NCBI GenBank assembly: GCA_038526735.1
Contig: JBCBGM010000044.1
Coordinates: forward strand, 1 to 21,668
From: Rubricella sp038526735
GTDB taxonomy: Bacteria > Pseudomonadota > Alphaproteobacteria > Rhodobacterales > Rhodobacteraceae
Length of the DNA stretch: 21,668 bases
Direction of reading: 5' to 3'
Part shown: piece after piece, positions 1 through 7,802 of the stretch
How positions within the stretch are numbered: position 1 is the first letter of the stretch
Layout: the number at the start of each line of letters is the position of its first letter
Made by a program: the position numbers and the translations under genes
Notes under the pieces: generated by a model
The model's database searches: none
What the model was told of the DNA's origin: nothing
What the model saw: the letters and a program-made list of their open reading frames with translations, nothing else

Positions 1-958
<958 letters not shown>

Positions 959-1117
959 CGCCTTGCCTCACTCTCTTCGCTCGGTGCGCCAACCAGCGCA
1001 TGCAAAACCCATCATGGACTGAGAATTTCGCAGTTGCAATCTCCTGTGTCTTGCACCCGCGAAGGCGATTTGAGACGGTGCACGCGGGTATTCGCACCAC
1101 ACAGAGAGGCCGCCCTC
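959..1117. promoter_or_regulatory. Divergent intergenic region between zinc-ribbon gene and ftsE
   Basis: This 159-bp gap separates two divergent genes, so it should hold promoters for both. I could not pick out convincing -35/-10 boxes. The only clear signal is an AGAGAGG ribosome-binding site at about 1103-1109, spaced for the GTG at 1118. Confidence 0.4.
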
Positions 1118-1795
1118 GTGATCACATTCGAAGAGGCAGGCTTCAGCTATGCGGATACACCGATCCTGAAAAACGTCTCGCTAAACGTAGAGCCGGGCTC
1201 GTTTCACTTTTTGACGGGGCCGTCGGGTGCCGGAAAAACCACGTTCCTGCGCCTGTGCTACCTGGCGTTGAGGCCAACGAGCGGGCGGGTGGTGCATTAT
1301 GGGCGGGATGCAGCCACGGCCTCGCGGGATGACATCACGCGGATTCGGCGCAAGCTGGGGGTGATGCACCAGAATTGTACCTTCCTCGATCATTTGAGCG
1401 TGGCGGAGAATGTTATTCTGCCGCTCGATGTGACCGAGCGGCGGCAATCCCAATCTGAGCGGAACCGCGACGAGCTTTTGGATTGGGTGGGGCTTTCGAC
1501 GCGCAGTTCTGCAAAACCGCCAGAGCTTTCGGGCGGAGAGCGGCAGCGGGTTGCACTGGCGCGGGCGGTAATGTCCTCACCGGATGTGCTGATCGCGGAT
1601 GAGCCCACCGGCAACCTCGACCGGGACATGGCGGACCGGCTGTTGATGCTGCTGATTGAACTCAATCGTCTGGGCAAAGCGGTGATTGTCGCGACCCATG
1701 ACATCGCGCTCATTCGGGCGGCAAAGGGGCAGGTGGCAGCGCGGGTGTTGCGGTTGAAGGGCGGCAGCCTCAGCCAAGCGGGCGCGGAGCTTTGA
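1118..1795 (+). CDS. ftsE: Cell division ATP-binding protein FtsE
   Basis: This 225-residue ABC ATPase works with FtsX at the septum, where the pair controls peptidoglycan hydrolases during division. All nucleotide-binding motifs are present: Walker A GPSGAGKT at 34-41, Q-loop Gln85, signature LSGGE at 137-141, Walker B VLIADE at 157-162 and the switch His194. The length fits the family. The GTG at 1118 is preferred over more upstream in-frame starts because MITFEEAGFSY matches the usual FtsE beginning and a purine-rich site (AGAGAGG) lies just upstream; the upstream extension is low-similarity translation. The stop codon overlaps the ATG of ftsX by one base (TGATG), implying translational coupling. 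The identity is confirmed by ftsX directly downstream. Confidence 0.93.
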   Translation: MITFEEAGFSYADTPILKNVSLNVEPGSFHFLTGPSGAGKTTFLRLCYLALRPTSGRVVHYGRDAATASRDDITRIRRKLGVMHQNCTFLDHLSVAENVILPLDVTERRQSQSERNRDELLDWVGLSTRSSAKPPELSGGERQRVALARAVMSSPDVLIADEPTGNLDRDMADRLLMLLIELNRLGKAVIVATHDIALIRAAKGQVAARVLRLKGGSLSQAGAEL

Positions 1796-2688
1796 TGCTC
1801 TGGCGGCGCATCAGCGGCGACCCGGCGGCGGAGCGGATCGTTCCGGCCAGCGGCGTCTCTGCGTGGCTGATTGCGCTCTCTGCGCTTGCGATGGCGGCAT
1901 TGGCGGTGGCGGCCCTCTCTGCCTCGCTCGCCGCCAGCCGCTTGGCGGAGCGGTGGTCTGCCGATCTGGCGCGTGGAGCGACAGTGATGCTGACAGCGGA
2001 GGGCACGCGCCTAGAGGATGAGACGAACCGTGCGCTTGCAGCCTTGCAAACCACGCCCGGGATCCTGTCAGCTCGGGTGTTGCCGCGCGATGAGCAGAAC
2101 GCCTTGCTTGCACCTTGGTTGGGGGAGGGCGTCTCCCTCGATTTGCTCAATGTCCCGCGTATGATTGTGGTCGAGGAGACCGGCGATGGGCCTGATCTGG
2201 AAGCGCTTAGCCTGCGGCTGCGCGCAGAGGCCCCATCCGCCCAGTATGACGACCATGCCCGCTGGCGGCGACCGATTGTGCTGGTCGCAGAGCGCCTGAT
2301 GTGGATCGCCGGCGGTGCGCTGGCGCTGATCGCCGCTGCCACCGCGATCATGGTGACGCTTGCGGCGCGCGCTGCGCTGGCCGCCAACACCCAAGTGATC
2401 CAGACGCTCCGATTGATGGGGGCGACGGACGGTTTTATCGCGCGGGCCTACATCCGCCGGTTTACGCTGCGCAGTCTCATCGGGGGCCTGATCGGCGTTG
2501 TGCTTGCAGCAACAGCCTTCGCCTTTTTGCCCGACCCGGGCGCTGGAAATGCCTTCACCACCGGACTTGCGCCGCAGGGGCGAGAGTGGTTGTGGGTCAT
2601 GCTCGTGCCGCTCTTCGTGGCCGGTGTGACCTATCTTTCGACCCGAATAGCCGCGGCGCGCATGATGTCCGCACTGGATGACATCTGA
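1795..2688 (+). CDS. ftsX: Cell division protein FtsX (permease-like)
   Basis: The protein has 297 residues and the FtsX layout. A short cytoplasmic N-terminus is followed by a first membrane segment at about 22-48 and a periplasmic domain at about 50-160. Three more hydrophobic segments follow, at about 165-195, 225-250 and 265-285. The cytoplasmic stretch VIQTLRLMGATDGFIARAY after the second segment is the conserved FtsX region that contacts FtsE. A TTG lies immediately before the ATG, but the ATG is taken as the start because it forms the TGATG overlap with ftsE. The end overlaps the next gene in the same way. Periplasmic domains of FtsX are weakly conserved, so the identification rests on topology, the conserved loop and the ftsE neighbour. 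Confidence 0.9.
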   Translation: MLWRRISGDPAAERIVPASGVSAWLIALSALAMAALAVAALSASLAASRLAERWSADLARGATVMLTAEGTRLEDETNRALAALQTTPGILSARVLPRDEQNALLAPWLGEGVSLDLLNVPRMIVVEETGDGPDLEALSLRLRAEAPSAQYDDHARWRRPIVLVAERLMWIAGGALALIAAATAIMVTLAARAALAANTQVIQTLRLMGATDGFIARAYIRRFTLRSLIGGLIGVVLAATAFAFLPDPGAGNAFTTGLAPQGREWLWVMLVPLFVAGVTYLSTRIAAARMMSALDDI

Positions 2689-3422
2689 TGCTGCTCTACG
2701 CCCGCTCGCTCTTGTTCAACACGCTCATGTACGTGCTGATGCTGGTGATGGGCGTGGTGTTGGCGCCCTTGGCGCTGGTGTCGCGCGATGGGGCCTATTG
2801 GTCGATCAAGGTCTACACGAGGCTGATTTTGTGGCTGCTGAAGGTGCTTTGCGGACTGCGTGTCGAGGTGCGTGGAGAAGTCCCGCAGGTGGAGGTCGTG
2901 GTGGCCTCTAAGCAGCAGTCTTTTCTGGATATCCTGATTTTGGCCAACCGGCTGCCGCGCCCAAAGTTCATCATGAAGAAAGAGCTGAAATGGGCGCCGA
3001 TCTTGGGATTTTACGCGATGCGGATCGGCTGCGCCCCGGTGGACCGTGGGAAGAAAGCGCGGGCGATGAACGACATGGTCTCTGCCATCGACAGCAACGC
3101 GCAGGCGGATCACGATCCGGGTCAGATCATCATTTACCCGCAGGGCACGCGGGTGCCAGTGGGGAAAGTGGTGCCCTACAAGGTGGGCGCTGCGGTGCTC
3201 TACCGGCAATTCGGTGTGCCCTGCGTGCCCGCGGCGACCAATGCCGGGGTGTATTGGGGGCGGTTCGAGATCCCGCGCCGCCCGGGTGTTGCTGTGCTGG
3301 AATTTCTAGAGCCGATCCCCGTTGGTGTGGCGCAGCGCGAGTTCATGAAGGTGATGGAAGAGCGGATCGAAACGGGGTCTGATGCGCTGCTGGACGAGAT
3401 CGGGCATCCGTCGCGGGGGTAG
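2688..3422 (+). CDS. PlsC-like lysophospholipid acyltransferase with altered HX4D motif
   Basis: This 244-residue membrane protein belongs to the PlsC/LPLAT family, which transfers acyl chains to 1-acylglycerol-3-phosphate in phosphatidic acid synthesis. A hydrophobic N-terminus (about 5-55) precedes the four acyltransferase blocks. Block I reads SKQQSFLD (74-81), block II KFIMKKELKW with GCAPVDR (93-120), block III IIIYPQGTR (147-155) and block IV VPCVPAATNAG (177-187). In block I the family has a catalytic His at the first position of HX4D. Here residue 76 is Gln (codon 2913-2915, CAG) while Asp81 is kept. Block III has Gln where FPEGTR has Glu, a milder change. The gene overlaps ftsX by one base (TGATG), so it belongs to the ftsEX operon. 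Fold assignment is secure, but catalytic activity is uncertain. Confidence 0.85.
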   Translation: MLLYARSLLFNTLMYVLMLVMGVVLAPLALVSRDGAYWSIKVYTRLILWLLKVLCGLRVEVRGEVPQVEVVVASKQQSFLDILILANRLPRPKFIMKKELKWAPILGFYAMRIGCAPVDRGKKARAMNDMVSAIDSNAQADHDPGQIIIYPQGTRVPVGKVVPYKVGAAVLYRQFGVPCVPAATNAGVYWGRFEIPRRPGVAVLEFLEPIPVGVAQREFMKVMEERIETGSDALLDEIGHPSRG

Positions 3423-3522
3423 TGTCTTGTCAGCGCCACCCGCGCCCTGGACGTGATCCGGGGCCTTGATGGTACGTGTGGAATGCCCCCGCGCGGAACA
3501 AGTCGCACCGCGACGCCGCGCT

Positions 3523-3548
3523 CGCCAGACCGATCGGCAGGTCTGGCG
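3523..3548. repeat. Hairpin, 9-bp perfect arms, 8-nt loop
   Basis: CGCCAGACC at 3523-3531 pairs with GGTCTGGCG at 3540-3548. It lies 100 bases after the plsC-like stop and has no T-run on either side. It is therefore more likely a repeat unit or mRNA-stabilising stem than a classical intrinsic terminator. Confidence 0.6.
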
Positions 3549-3573
3549 CGCGCTGGGTTTAGAGCAATTCGGC

Positions 3574-3800
3574 GAGGTCCCGGATCAAGTCCGGGACGAG
3601 CCCAGCTGGAGGCGACCAGCCTCCGGCCACGCCCTCCCTCCCGCACGGGAGGGCGCTGTTGCGAATTATCTCGTTGATCAAAGCAAATGCAGTGTTGAAA
3701 GATAAACTGCGCTGCTCGCTCGTCTCGAAACGCCCGCCCGAGGGAGGGCGTGGCCTGCTGTTTTGCACCGCTCGGCGAGGTCCCGGATCAAGTCCGGGAC
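3574..3800. repeat. 227-bp composite palindromic repeat, copy A
   Basis: The element is bounded at both ends by the same palindrome: GTCCCGGA, five bases, TCCGGGAC (3577-3597 and 3780-3800). Inside are the hairpins GGAGGC/GCCTCC (3608-3624) and CGCCCTCCC/GGGAGGGCG (3630-3655). There is also a longer-range 14-bp perfect inverted repeat (3627-3640 with 3740-3753) that flanks a more AT-rich core. A second copy with the same length and order of parts lies at 8885-9111. It resembles REP-type or non-autonomous dispersed elements of alphaproteobacteria. No coding function is seen. Confidence 0.85.
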
Positions 3801-3849
3801 GGGTTATACCGCCGGACCTGCTGCAATGCCGCGGCCTTCAAACCCCCGC

Positions 3850-4809
3850 TTACGCCAGCCCTTGCTTGCCCATATCGAGGAACTTTTGCCGGCGGGACTT
3901 GATCAGTGCGTCGCGAGGCTTCTCAGACAGCTCTCCCAGCAATGACGCGATTGCGCGCCCGACCCGCGCAATCGTTGCGTCGCGGTCTCGCTGTGCGCCG
4001 CCAAAGGGTTCTTCGATCACGCGGTCGATGACGCCGAGCTGGTAGAGGTCTTGTGCTGTCAGCCGCAACGCCTCCGCCGCCTCGCGCATTTTTTCCGCGT
4101 CTTTCCAAAGGATCGAAGCGCAGCCTTCTGGCGAAATCACCGAATAGATCGAGTGCTCCAGCATCGCCAGCCGGTCTGACGTTGCGAAGGCCACGGCCCC
4201 GCCGGATCCACCCTCTCCGATAATCACCGAGATCAGCGGCACGCCGATCTGTAGGCATTTTTCGGTCGAGCGCGCAATCGCTTCAGACTGTCCGCGCTCC
4301 TCGGCTCCCTTGCCCGGATAGGCGCCGGGCGTGTCTACCAATGTGATCACCGGCAAACCAAAACGATCCGCCAAATCCATTAGGCGCACGGCTTTGCGGT
4401 AGCCTTCGGGCCGCGCCATGCCAAAGTTGCGCGACAGGCGTGTCGCGGTGTCTGACCCTTTCTCATGGCCGATCACGACCACCGGTTGGTCGTTGAATCG
4501 GGCCAGGCCGCCCATCACGGCGAGGTCTTCGGAAAAACCGCGATCGCCTGCCAAGGGGGTAAATTCGGTGAAAAGTGCCTCGATATAATCAATGGTGTGA
4601 GGGCGGTCGGGGTGCCGTGCGACTTGCGTTTTGCGCCAAGACGTCAGGTCTGCGTACAGGTCCCCGAGAAGCTTTTCGGCCTTTTTATCAAGCGCCTGCG
4701 CCTCATCTTCGACGTCCATTTCCGGATCTTTAGTCGCCAATGCGCGTAAATCCGCCGCCTTGCCCTCAATCTCGGCCAGGCCTTTTTCGAAATCCAGATA
4801 GTTCTGCAT
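3850..4809 (-). CDS. accA: Acetyl-CoA carboxylase carboxyltransferase subunit alpha
   Basis: At 319 residues it has the typical AccA length. AccA pairs with AccD to transfer the carboxyl group from carboxybiotin to acetyl-CoA, giving malonyl-CoA, the committed step of fatty acid synthesis in the cytoplasm. The N-terminus MQNYLDFEKGLAEIEGK is the family's helical start. The crotonase-like core carries ARPEGYRKAVRLMDLADRF, TLVDTPGAYPGKGAEERGQ and the oxyanion-hole glycines in GEGGSGGA, followed by SVISPEGCASILWKD. The ATG at 4809 gives exactly the family start. The gene is monocistronic here, divergent from the GNAT gene, and its 3' end faces the repeat-rich gap. The palindrome at 3780-3800 is 50 bases past the stop and could protect the transcript end. 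Confidence 0.97.
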   Translation of the reverse strand: MQNYLDFEKGLAEIEGKAADLRALATKDPEMDVEDEAQALDKKAEKLLGDLYADLTSWRKTQVARHPDRPHTIDYIEALFTEFTPLAGDRGFSEDLAVMGGLARFNDQPVVVIGHEKGSDTATRLSRNFGMARPEGYRKAVRLMDLADRFGLPVITLVDTPGAYPGKGAEERGQSEAIARSTEKCLQIGVPLISVIIGEGGSGGAVAFATSDRLAMLEHSIYSVISPEGCASILWKDAEKMREAAEALRLTAQDLYQLGVIDRVIEEPFGGAQRDRDATIARVGRAIASLLGELSEKPRDALIKSRRQKFLDMGKQGLA

Positions 4810-4880
4810 GCTTGCCTCTAGAGCCTCTTGCGAGGGATATAAGACACGCCCAGAGTGTTACGCAATGCGAAGGGGGCCGC
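4810..4880. promoter_or_regulatory. Divergent 71-bp region between accA and GNAT gene
   Basis: This short divergent gap must carry signals for accA (leftward) and the acetyltransferase (rightward). The clear element is AAGGGGG at about 4869-4875, a ribosome-binding site for the ATG at 4881. No promoter boxes could be assigned with confidence. Confidence 0.35.
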
Positions 4881-5378
4881 ATGGAAATTGTTCAAGGATA
4901 CCGACCAGGCTGGCTGTCAGGCCTGATCAGACTTCATATGGATTATTACGGGCGCGAATGGGGCTTTGGCGCAGGGTTTGAGGCGCTCATTGGCAAAGAG
5001 GCCGGAGCATTCCTCGACCGCTACGATGAGCGCCGCGATTTGATGCTGACCGTTTGGAAGGGCCGCACGATACGCGGTTCTCTCGTGATCGATGGTGGCA
5101 AACCCCTGCGCGGCCATTTGCGCTGGTTCATGGTGGATAAAACCCTGCGCGGGCAAGGCGTCGGCACGGAACTGATGGACCGCGCCATGGGCTTTGTGGA
5201 TCAGCATGGCCTCGTGAACACCTATCTGACCACGTTCACCGGCCTCGATGCCGCCGCAGCGCTCTATCGCAAGCATGGGTTTGTTTGTGTTTCTTCACCT
5301 CCGGACGACCGTTGGCAAGGTGGCGTGCGCGAAGAAATGTGGGAGCGGCCGCGTTTGCGCCGCGCGCAGGCAAGTTAG
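4881..5378 (+). CDS. GNAT family N-acetyltransferase
   Basis: This 165-residue cytoplasmic enzyme should transfer an acetyl group from acetyl-CoA to an amine. The pyrophosphate-binding signature LRGQGVGTELM (about residues 91-101, fitting Q/RxxGxG/A) is clear. It is preceded by the beta-strand HLRWFMVDK and followed by AAALYRKHGFV, the usual end of the fold. The beginning, YRPGWLSGLIRLHMDYYGREWGFG, resembles the acetyltransferase half of the MarR-GNAT two-domain proteins, but here no helix-turn-helix is attached. The start at 4881 is supported by AAGGGGG just upstream; an upstream in-frame ATG would add unrelated sequence overlapping the accA promoter. The substrate cannot be told from the sequence. 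The AraC-type regulator 62 bases downstream may be co-transcribed. Confidence 0.88.
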   Translation: MEIVQGYRPGWLSGLIRLHMDYYGREWGFGAGFEALIGKEAGAFLDRYDERRDLMLTVWKGRTIRGSLVIDGGKPLRGHLRWFMVDKTLRGQGVGTELMDRAMGFVDQHGLVNTYLTTFTGLDAAAALYRKHGFVCVSSPPDDRWQGGVREEMWERPRLRRAQAS

Positions 5379-5440
5379 CAAGATTTGCAAAGTCGCACTG
5401 TGGCACCTCTTCTCTCAAGGCAGAGAGGAGAGCTTGCCCC

Positions 5441-6283
5441 ATGACCATACCCCGCTCTGAATATGAGGCGCGAATTCTGCGCGTGATTGAGCATTTGCAT
5501 CAAGTGAAGGGCGCGCCCGACCTTGATGACCTCGCAGAGATCGCCTGCTTTTCGCGCTTTCATTTTCACCGGGTGTTTCGCGCCATGACCGGCCAAACCG
5601 TCGCGCAAGCGGTGCGGATGGTGCGGATGTGGCGTGGGTCTAAGGTGCTCAGTGGTGGTGGATCGATAGAGGCGGCCGCGAAGGCGGCTGACTACGCCGA
5701 TGTGCCCAGCTTCTCTCGGGCCTTTCGTGCCGCGCATGGGGTGAGCCCCGGCGCGTTCAAATCCGCCCTGACCCGACCGGGCAAGGGCCTGATCCGAGAG
5801 GAAAACACCATGACCACCTATCCCGTCGATATCCGCGACATACCCGCCGAGCGGGTGATCGGCATCCCGCATCAGGGGGCCTATACCGAGATTGCGGTGA
5901 GCTTTGAGAAGCTCTTCACCGTGCTGACCAGCCGTGGGCTATTTGAGAAGGCCAAGGTGATGACGGCGCTCTACTACGACGACCCGTCAGCCACGTCAGA
6001 GGACGCGCTGCGGTCGCTGGCGGCGGTTGCTGTCCCGGAGGATGTGACGCTGCCGGATGGCTGCGCCCAAGACGTCGCGGTTGGTGGAAAGCACGCGGTG
6101 CTGACCTTCACTGGGCACTACAGCGGGCTGCATGAGGCCTATGAGTGGCTTTACGGCACCTGGTTGCCGAGCAGCGGGTTTGAGCCGGCGCATGCGGCGA
6201 TCCAGGAGGTCTACCTCAACTCCCCACGCGATGTGCAGCCGCATGAGTTGGTGACGGAGATCCATATCCCGTTAGCTGCCTAA
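5441..6283 (+). CDS. AraC-family regulator with GyrI-like effector domain
   Basis: The protein has 280 residues in two domains. Residues 8-108 form the AraC double helix-turn-helix; LAEIACFSRFHFHRVFRAMTG and DVPSFSRAFRAAHGVSPGAF are its two signature helices. Residues 124-278 form a GyrI-like (AraC effector-binding) domain, starting TTYPVDIRDIPAERVIGIPH and ending VTEIHIPLAA. This order is that of the Rob/BmrR-like one-component regulators that sense small hydrophobic or cationic compounds. The start at 5441 follows a GAGGAG site at 5425-5430. The seam between domains carries an unusually good internal ribosome-binding site and ATG, listed separately. The likely target is its neighbourhood, such as the acetyltransferase upstream or the exporter downstream; this is inference. 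Confidence 0.92.
   Translation: MTIPRSEYEARILRVIEHLHQVKGAPDLDDLAEIACFSRFHFHRVFRAMTGQTVAQAVRMVRMWRGSKVLSGGGSIEAAAKAADYADVPSFSRAFRAAHGVSPGAFKSALTRPGKGLIREENTMTTYPVDIRDIPAERVIGIPHQGAYTEIAVSFEKLFTVLTSRGLFEKAKVMTALYYDDPSATSEDALRSLAAVAVPEDVTLPDGCAQDVAVGGKHAVLTFTGHYSGLHEAYEWLYGTWLPSSGFEPAHAAIQEVYLNSPRDVQPHELVTEIHIPLAA
5796..5812 (+). promoter_or_regulatory. Possible internal ribosome-binding site and start for the GyrI-like domain
   Basis: GAGAGG at 5796-5801 is followed after eight bases by an in-frame ATG at 5810 (Met124 of the AraC/GyrI protein), exactly where the effector domain begins. A separate effector-domain protein of about 157 residues could be made from it. The site may be chance in purine-rich coding sequence. 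Confidence 0.35.
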
Positions 6284-6337
6284 AGCGCTCTCCCGCCCGT
6301 CGTTGATGCGCTTGCGCGCATCGCCTTTGGTTGGGCC

Positions 6338-6481
6338 GGGCCCGCCGCTTTGCGGCGGGTCCAAAGTGCGTTGAGAGGCGTTTGGCGGGCAGGTTTGCCC
6401 TCCAAAGCGCCTGTTCGATGATCCGACGAGTCGCGCCCGCCTCAAGGGTGCGCGGCTCGCGCCGCCGCTGGCGCGCCCTTG
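6338..6481. repeat. Cluster of three hairpins between regulator and exporter genes
   Basis: Three strong inverted repeats follow each other in the 261-bp gap 6284-6544. The first is CCCGCCGC/GCGGCGGG with a TTT loop (6341-6359), extended by outer pairs. The second is a nested stem at 6376-6412, with outer arms AGGCGTTTGG and CCAAAGCGCCT and inner arms GGGCA and TGCCC. The third is CAAGGGTGCGC with GCGCGCCCTTG (6443-6453, 6471-6481). None is followed by a T-run. They look like a REP-type array and may end or protect the regulator transcript. The rest of the gap shows nothing else. Confidence 0.7.
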
Positions 6482-6544
6482 ACCCGGGCCCGACTCATCT
6501 GGCGCAGCTTGACCTTCGGCACGGGCAGGTTCACTGCGGCGGGC

Positions 6545-7459
6545 ATGGGCCATTTGCGCGGCATTCTCTACAAGGTCATCGCCGTGTCGCTGTTTGTGGC
6601 GATGGCCGCCTGCATCAAAGCCACCGCGGAGCACGTGCCCCCCGGCGAGCGGGTGTTCTTCCGCTCGTTCTTTGCGATCCCGGTGATTTTAGTATGGCTC
6701 TGGTGGATCGGCGATCTGGCGCATGGGCTGCGCACCGACAAACCCGTCAGCCATCTGTGGCGCGGGTTGTTTGGGACCTCGGCGATGGGGATGCGGTTTA
6801 CGGCTCTTGGGCTGTTGCCGCTCATTGAGGTGACGGCGATCGCCTATGCGGGGCCGCTTTTGACGGTCATCGCTGCGGCATTAATCCTAGGAGAGCGCAT
6901 TCGAGGGGTGCGGATCACGGCGGTCTCTGTGGGTTTGATCGGGGTGTTGATCATCCTGTGGCCGCGGCTGACGGTGCTGGGCAGTGGCGGCACGGCAGAG
7001 GCTTTGGGGGCAATACTGGTTCTGTTGTCGGCGCTGTTTGTGGCCTTTGCCCATGTCTTTATCCGCAAGCTCACTGCCACTGAGCATACCGGGGCGATTA
7101 CGTTTTACTTCGCTGTGATGTCCGCAAGCCTGTCGTTGCTCACGCTGCCGTTTGGATGGGTCTGGCCGACGCCCGGCGAATGGGTCTTGCTGGTGGCAGC
7201 GGGAGTTTTGGGCGGTGTGGCGCAGGTCTTTTTGACCTCCAGCTACCGCCATGCGCCCGCGAGCGTGGTGGCGCCGTTTGAATATGTTTCGATGCTGATC
7301 GCGCTGGGGGTGGGGTATGCCGTTTTTGCGGAAGTGCCCACGACAACGATGCTGATCGGGGCGGCGCTGGTGGTCAGCGCGGGACTTGTGGTGCTATGGC
7401 GGGAGCGGCAACTGGGGCTGCGGCGCGAGGCGGCGAGTGCCGGGCAAAGCCAAGCATGA
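6545..7459 (+). CDS. DMT superfamily (EamA) transporter
   Basis: The 304-residue inner-membrane protein has about ten hydrophobic segments in two similar halves, the layout of EamA/RhaT-type drug/metabolite transporters. The first half runs VIAVSLFVAMAACIK, FFAIPVILVWLWW, TAIAYAGPLLTVIAAALILGE; the GE after the fourth segment is a common EamA mark. The second half includes LGAILVLLSALFVAFAHVFI, VLLVAAGVLGGVAQVFLTSS and PFEYVSMLIALGVGYAVFAE, again with a terminal E at the equivalent place. The start at 6545 places the first segment soon after the N-terminus. A 22-codon extension to 6479 is possible but would run into the hairpin array, and no strong ribosome-binding site settles it. Seven bases separate it from the DUF952 gene, so the two are probably one operon with pyrD. 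Substrate unknown. Confidence 0.88.
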   Translation: MGHLRGILYKVIAVSLFVAMAACIKATAEHVPPGERVFFRSFFAIPVILVWLWWIGDLAHGLRTDKPVSHLWRGLFGTSAMGMRFTALGLLPLIEVTAIAYAGPLLTVIAAALILGERIRGVRITAVSVGLIGVLIILWPRLTVLGSGGTAEALGAILVLLSALFVAFAHVFIRKLTATEHTGAITFYFAVMSASLSLLTLPFGWVWPTPGEWVLLVAAGVLGGVAQVFLTSSYRHAPASVVAPFEYVSMLIALGVGYAVFAEVPTTTMLIGAALVVSAGLVVLWRERQLGLRREAASAGQSQA

Positions 7460-7466
7460 GGGTGAG

Positions 7467-7802
7467 ATGCTGATTTACAAAATCTTTCGCGCCGAGGAAT
7501 GGGCGCAGTTGGAGCAGGACGGAGAGACCTTGGGTGCTCCCATCGATCTTGCCGATGGTTACATTCATTTCTCAAGTGCTGAGACGGTCGTGGAAACCGC
7601 TGCTAAGCACTTTGCGGGAGCTGACGGGTTGGTCCTGGCGGCGGTTGAAGCAGACGGCCTTGACGCGCTGAAATGGGAGGTGTCGCGCGGAGGTGCGCTC
7701 TTTCCGCATCTCTACCGCGCTTTGCGCCGGGACGAGGTTGTTTGGGTTAAGCCGCTGCCGCTGGTGGATGGTGCGCACCAGTTTCCGGAGGCGCTGGCGT
7801 GA
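7467..7802 (+). CDS. DUF952 domain-containing protein
   Basis: This small protein of 111 residues matches DUF952, a family of about 100-120 residues with unknown function. It begins MLIYKIFRAEEW and carries the typical DGYIHFSSAETV block (residues 31-42). Further on are LKWEVSRGGALFPHLYRAL and VVWVKPLPL. The start at 7467 follows a GAGGGTGAG site and gives the standard family beginning. The stop codon overlaps the GTG of pyrD by four bases, so the two are translationally coupled. I recall this DUF952-pyrD arrangement from other Rhodobacteraceae. The conserved His and Ser in YIHFSS suggest an enzyme or nucleotide-related fold, but no activity can be stated. Confidence 0.88.
   Translation: MLIYKIFRAEEWAQLEQDGETLGAPIDLADGYIHFSSAETVVETAAKHFAGADGLVLAAVEADGLDALKWEVSRGGALFPHLYRALRRDEVVWVKPLPLVDGAHQFPEALA

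Larger units (their letters stand above)
3423..3849. other. 427-bp gene-free gap filled with palindromic repeats
   Basis: This convergent gap lies between the plsC-like gene and accA. From left to right it holds a degenerate palindrome around 3446-3468, a hairpin with perfect 9-bp arms (3523-3531 and 3540-3548), and the 227-bp composite repeat at 3574-3800. Short open frames here translate to repetitive, non-protein-like peptides. I see no gene. Confidence 0.75.

Noticed and set aside
3453..3768. Short open frames on both strands in the plsC-accA gap
   Set aside because: Their products come from the palindromic repeat, lack protein-like composition and have no ribosome-binding sites. The same kind of peptides appear from the repeat at 8885-9111.
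6341..6359. Hairpin after the AraC-type gene as an intrinsic terminator
   Set aside because: No T-run follows on the plus strand, and two more hairpins follow, so a repeat array fits better.
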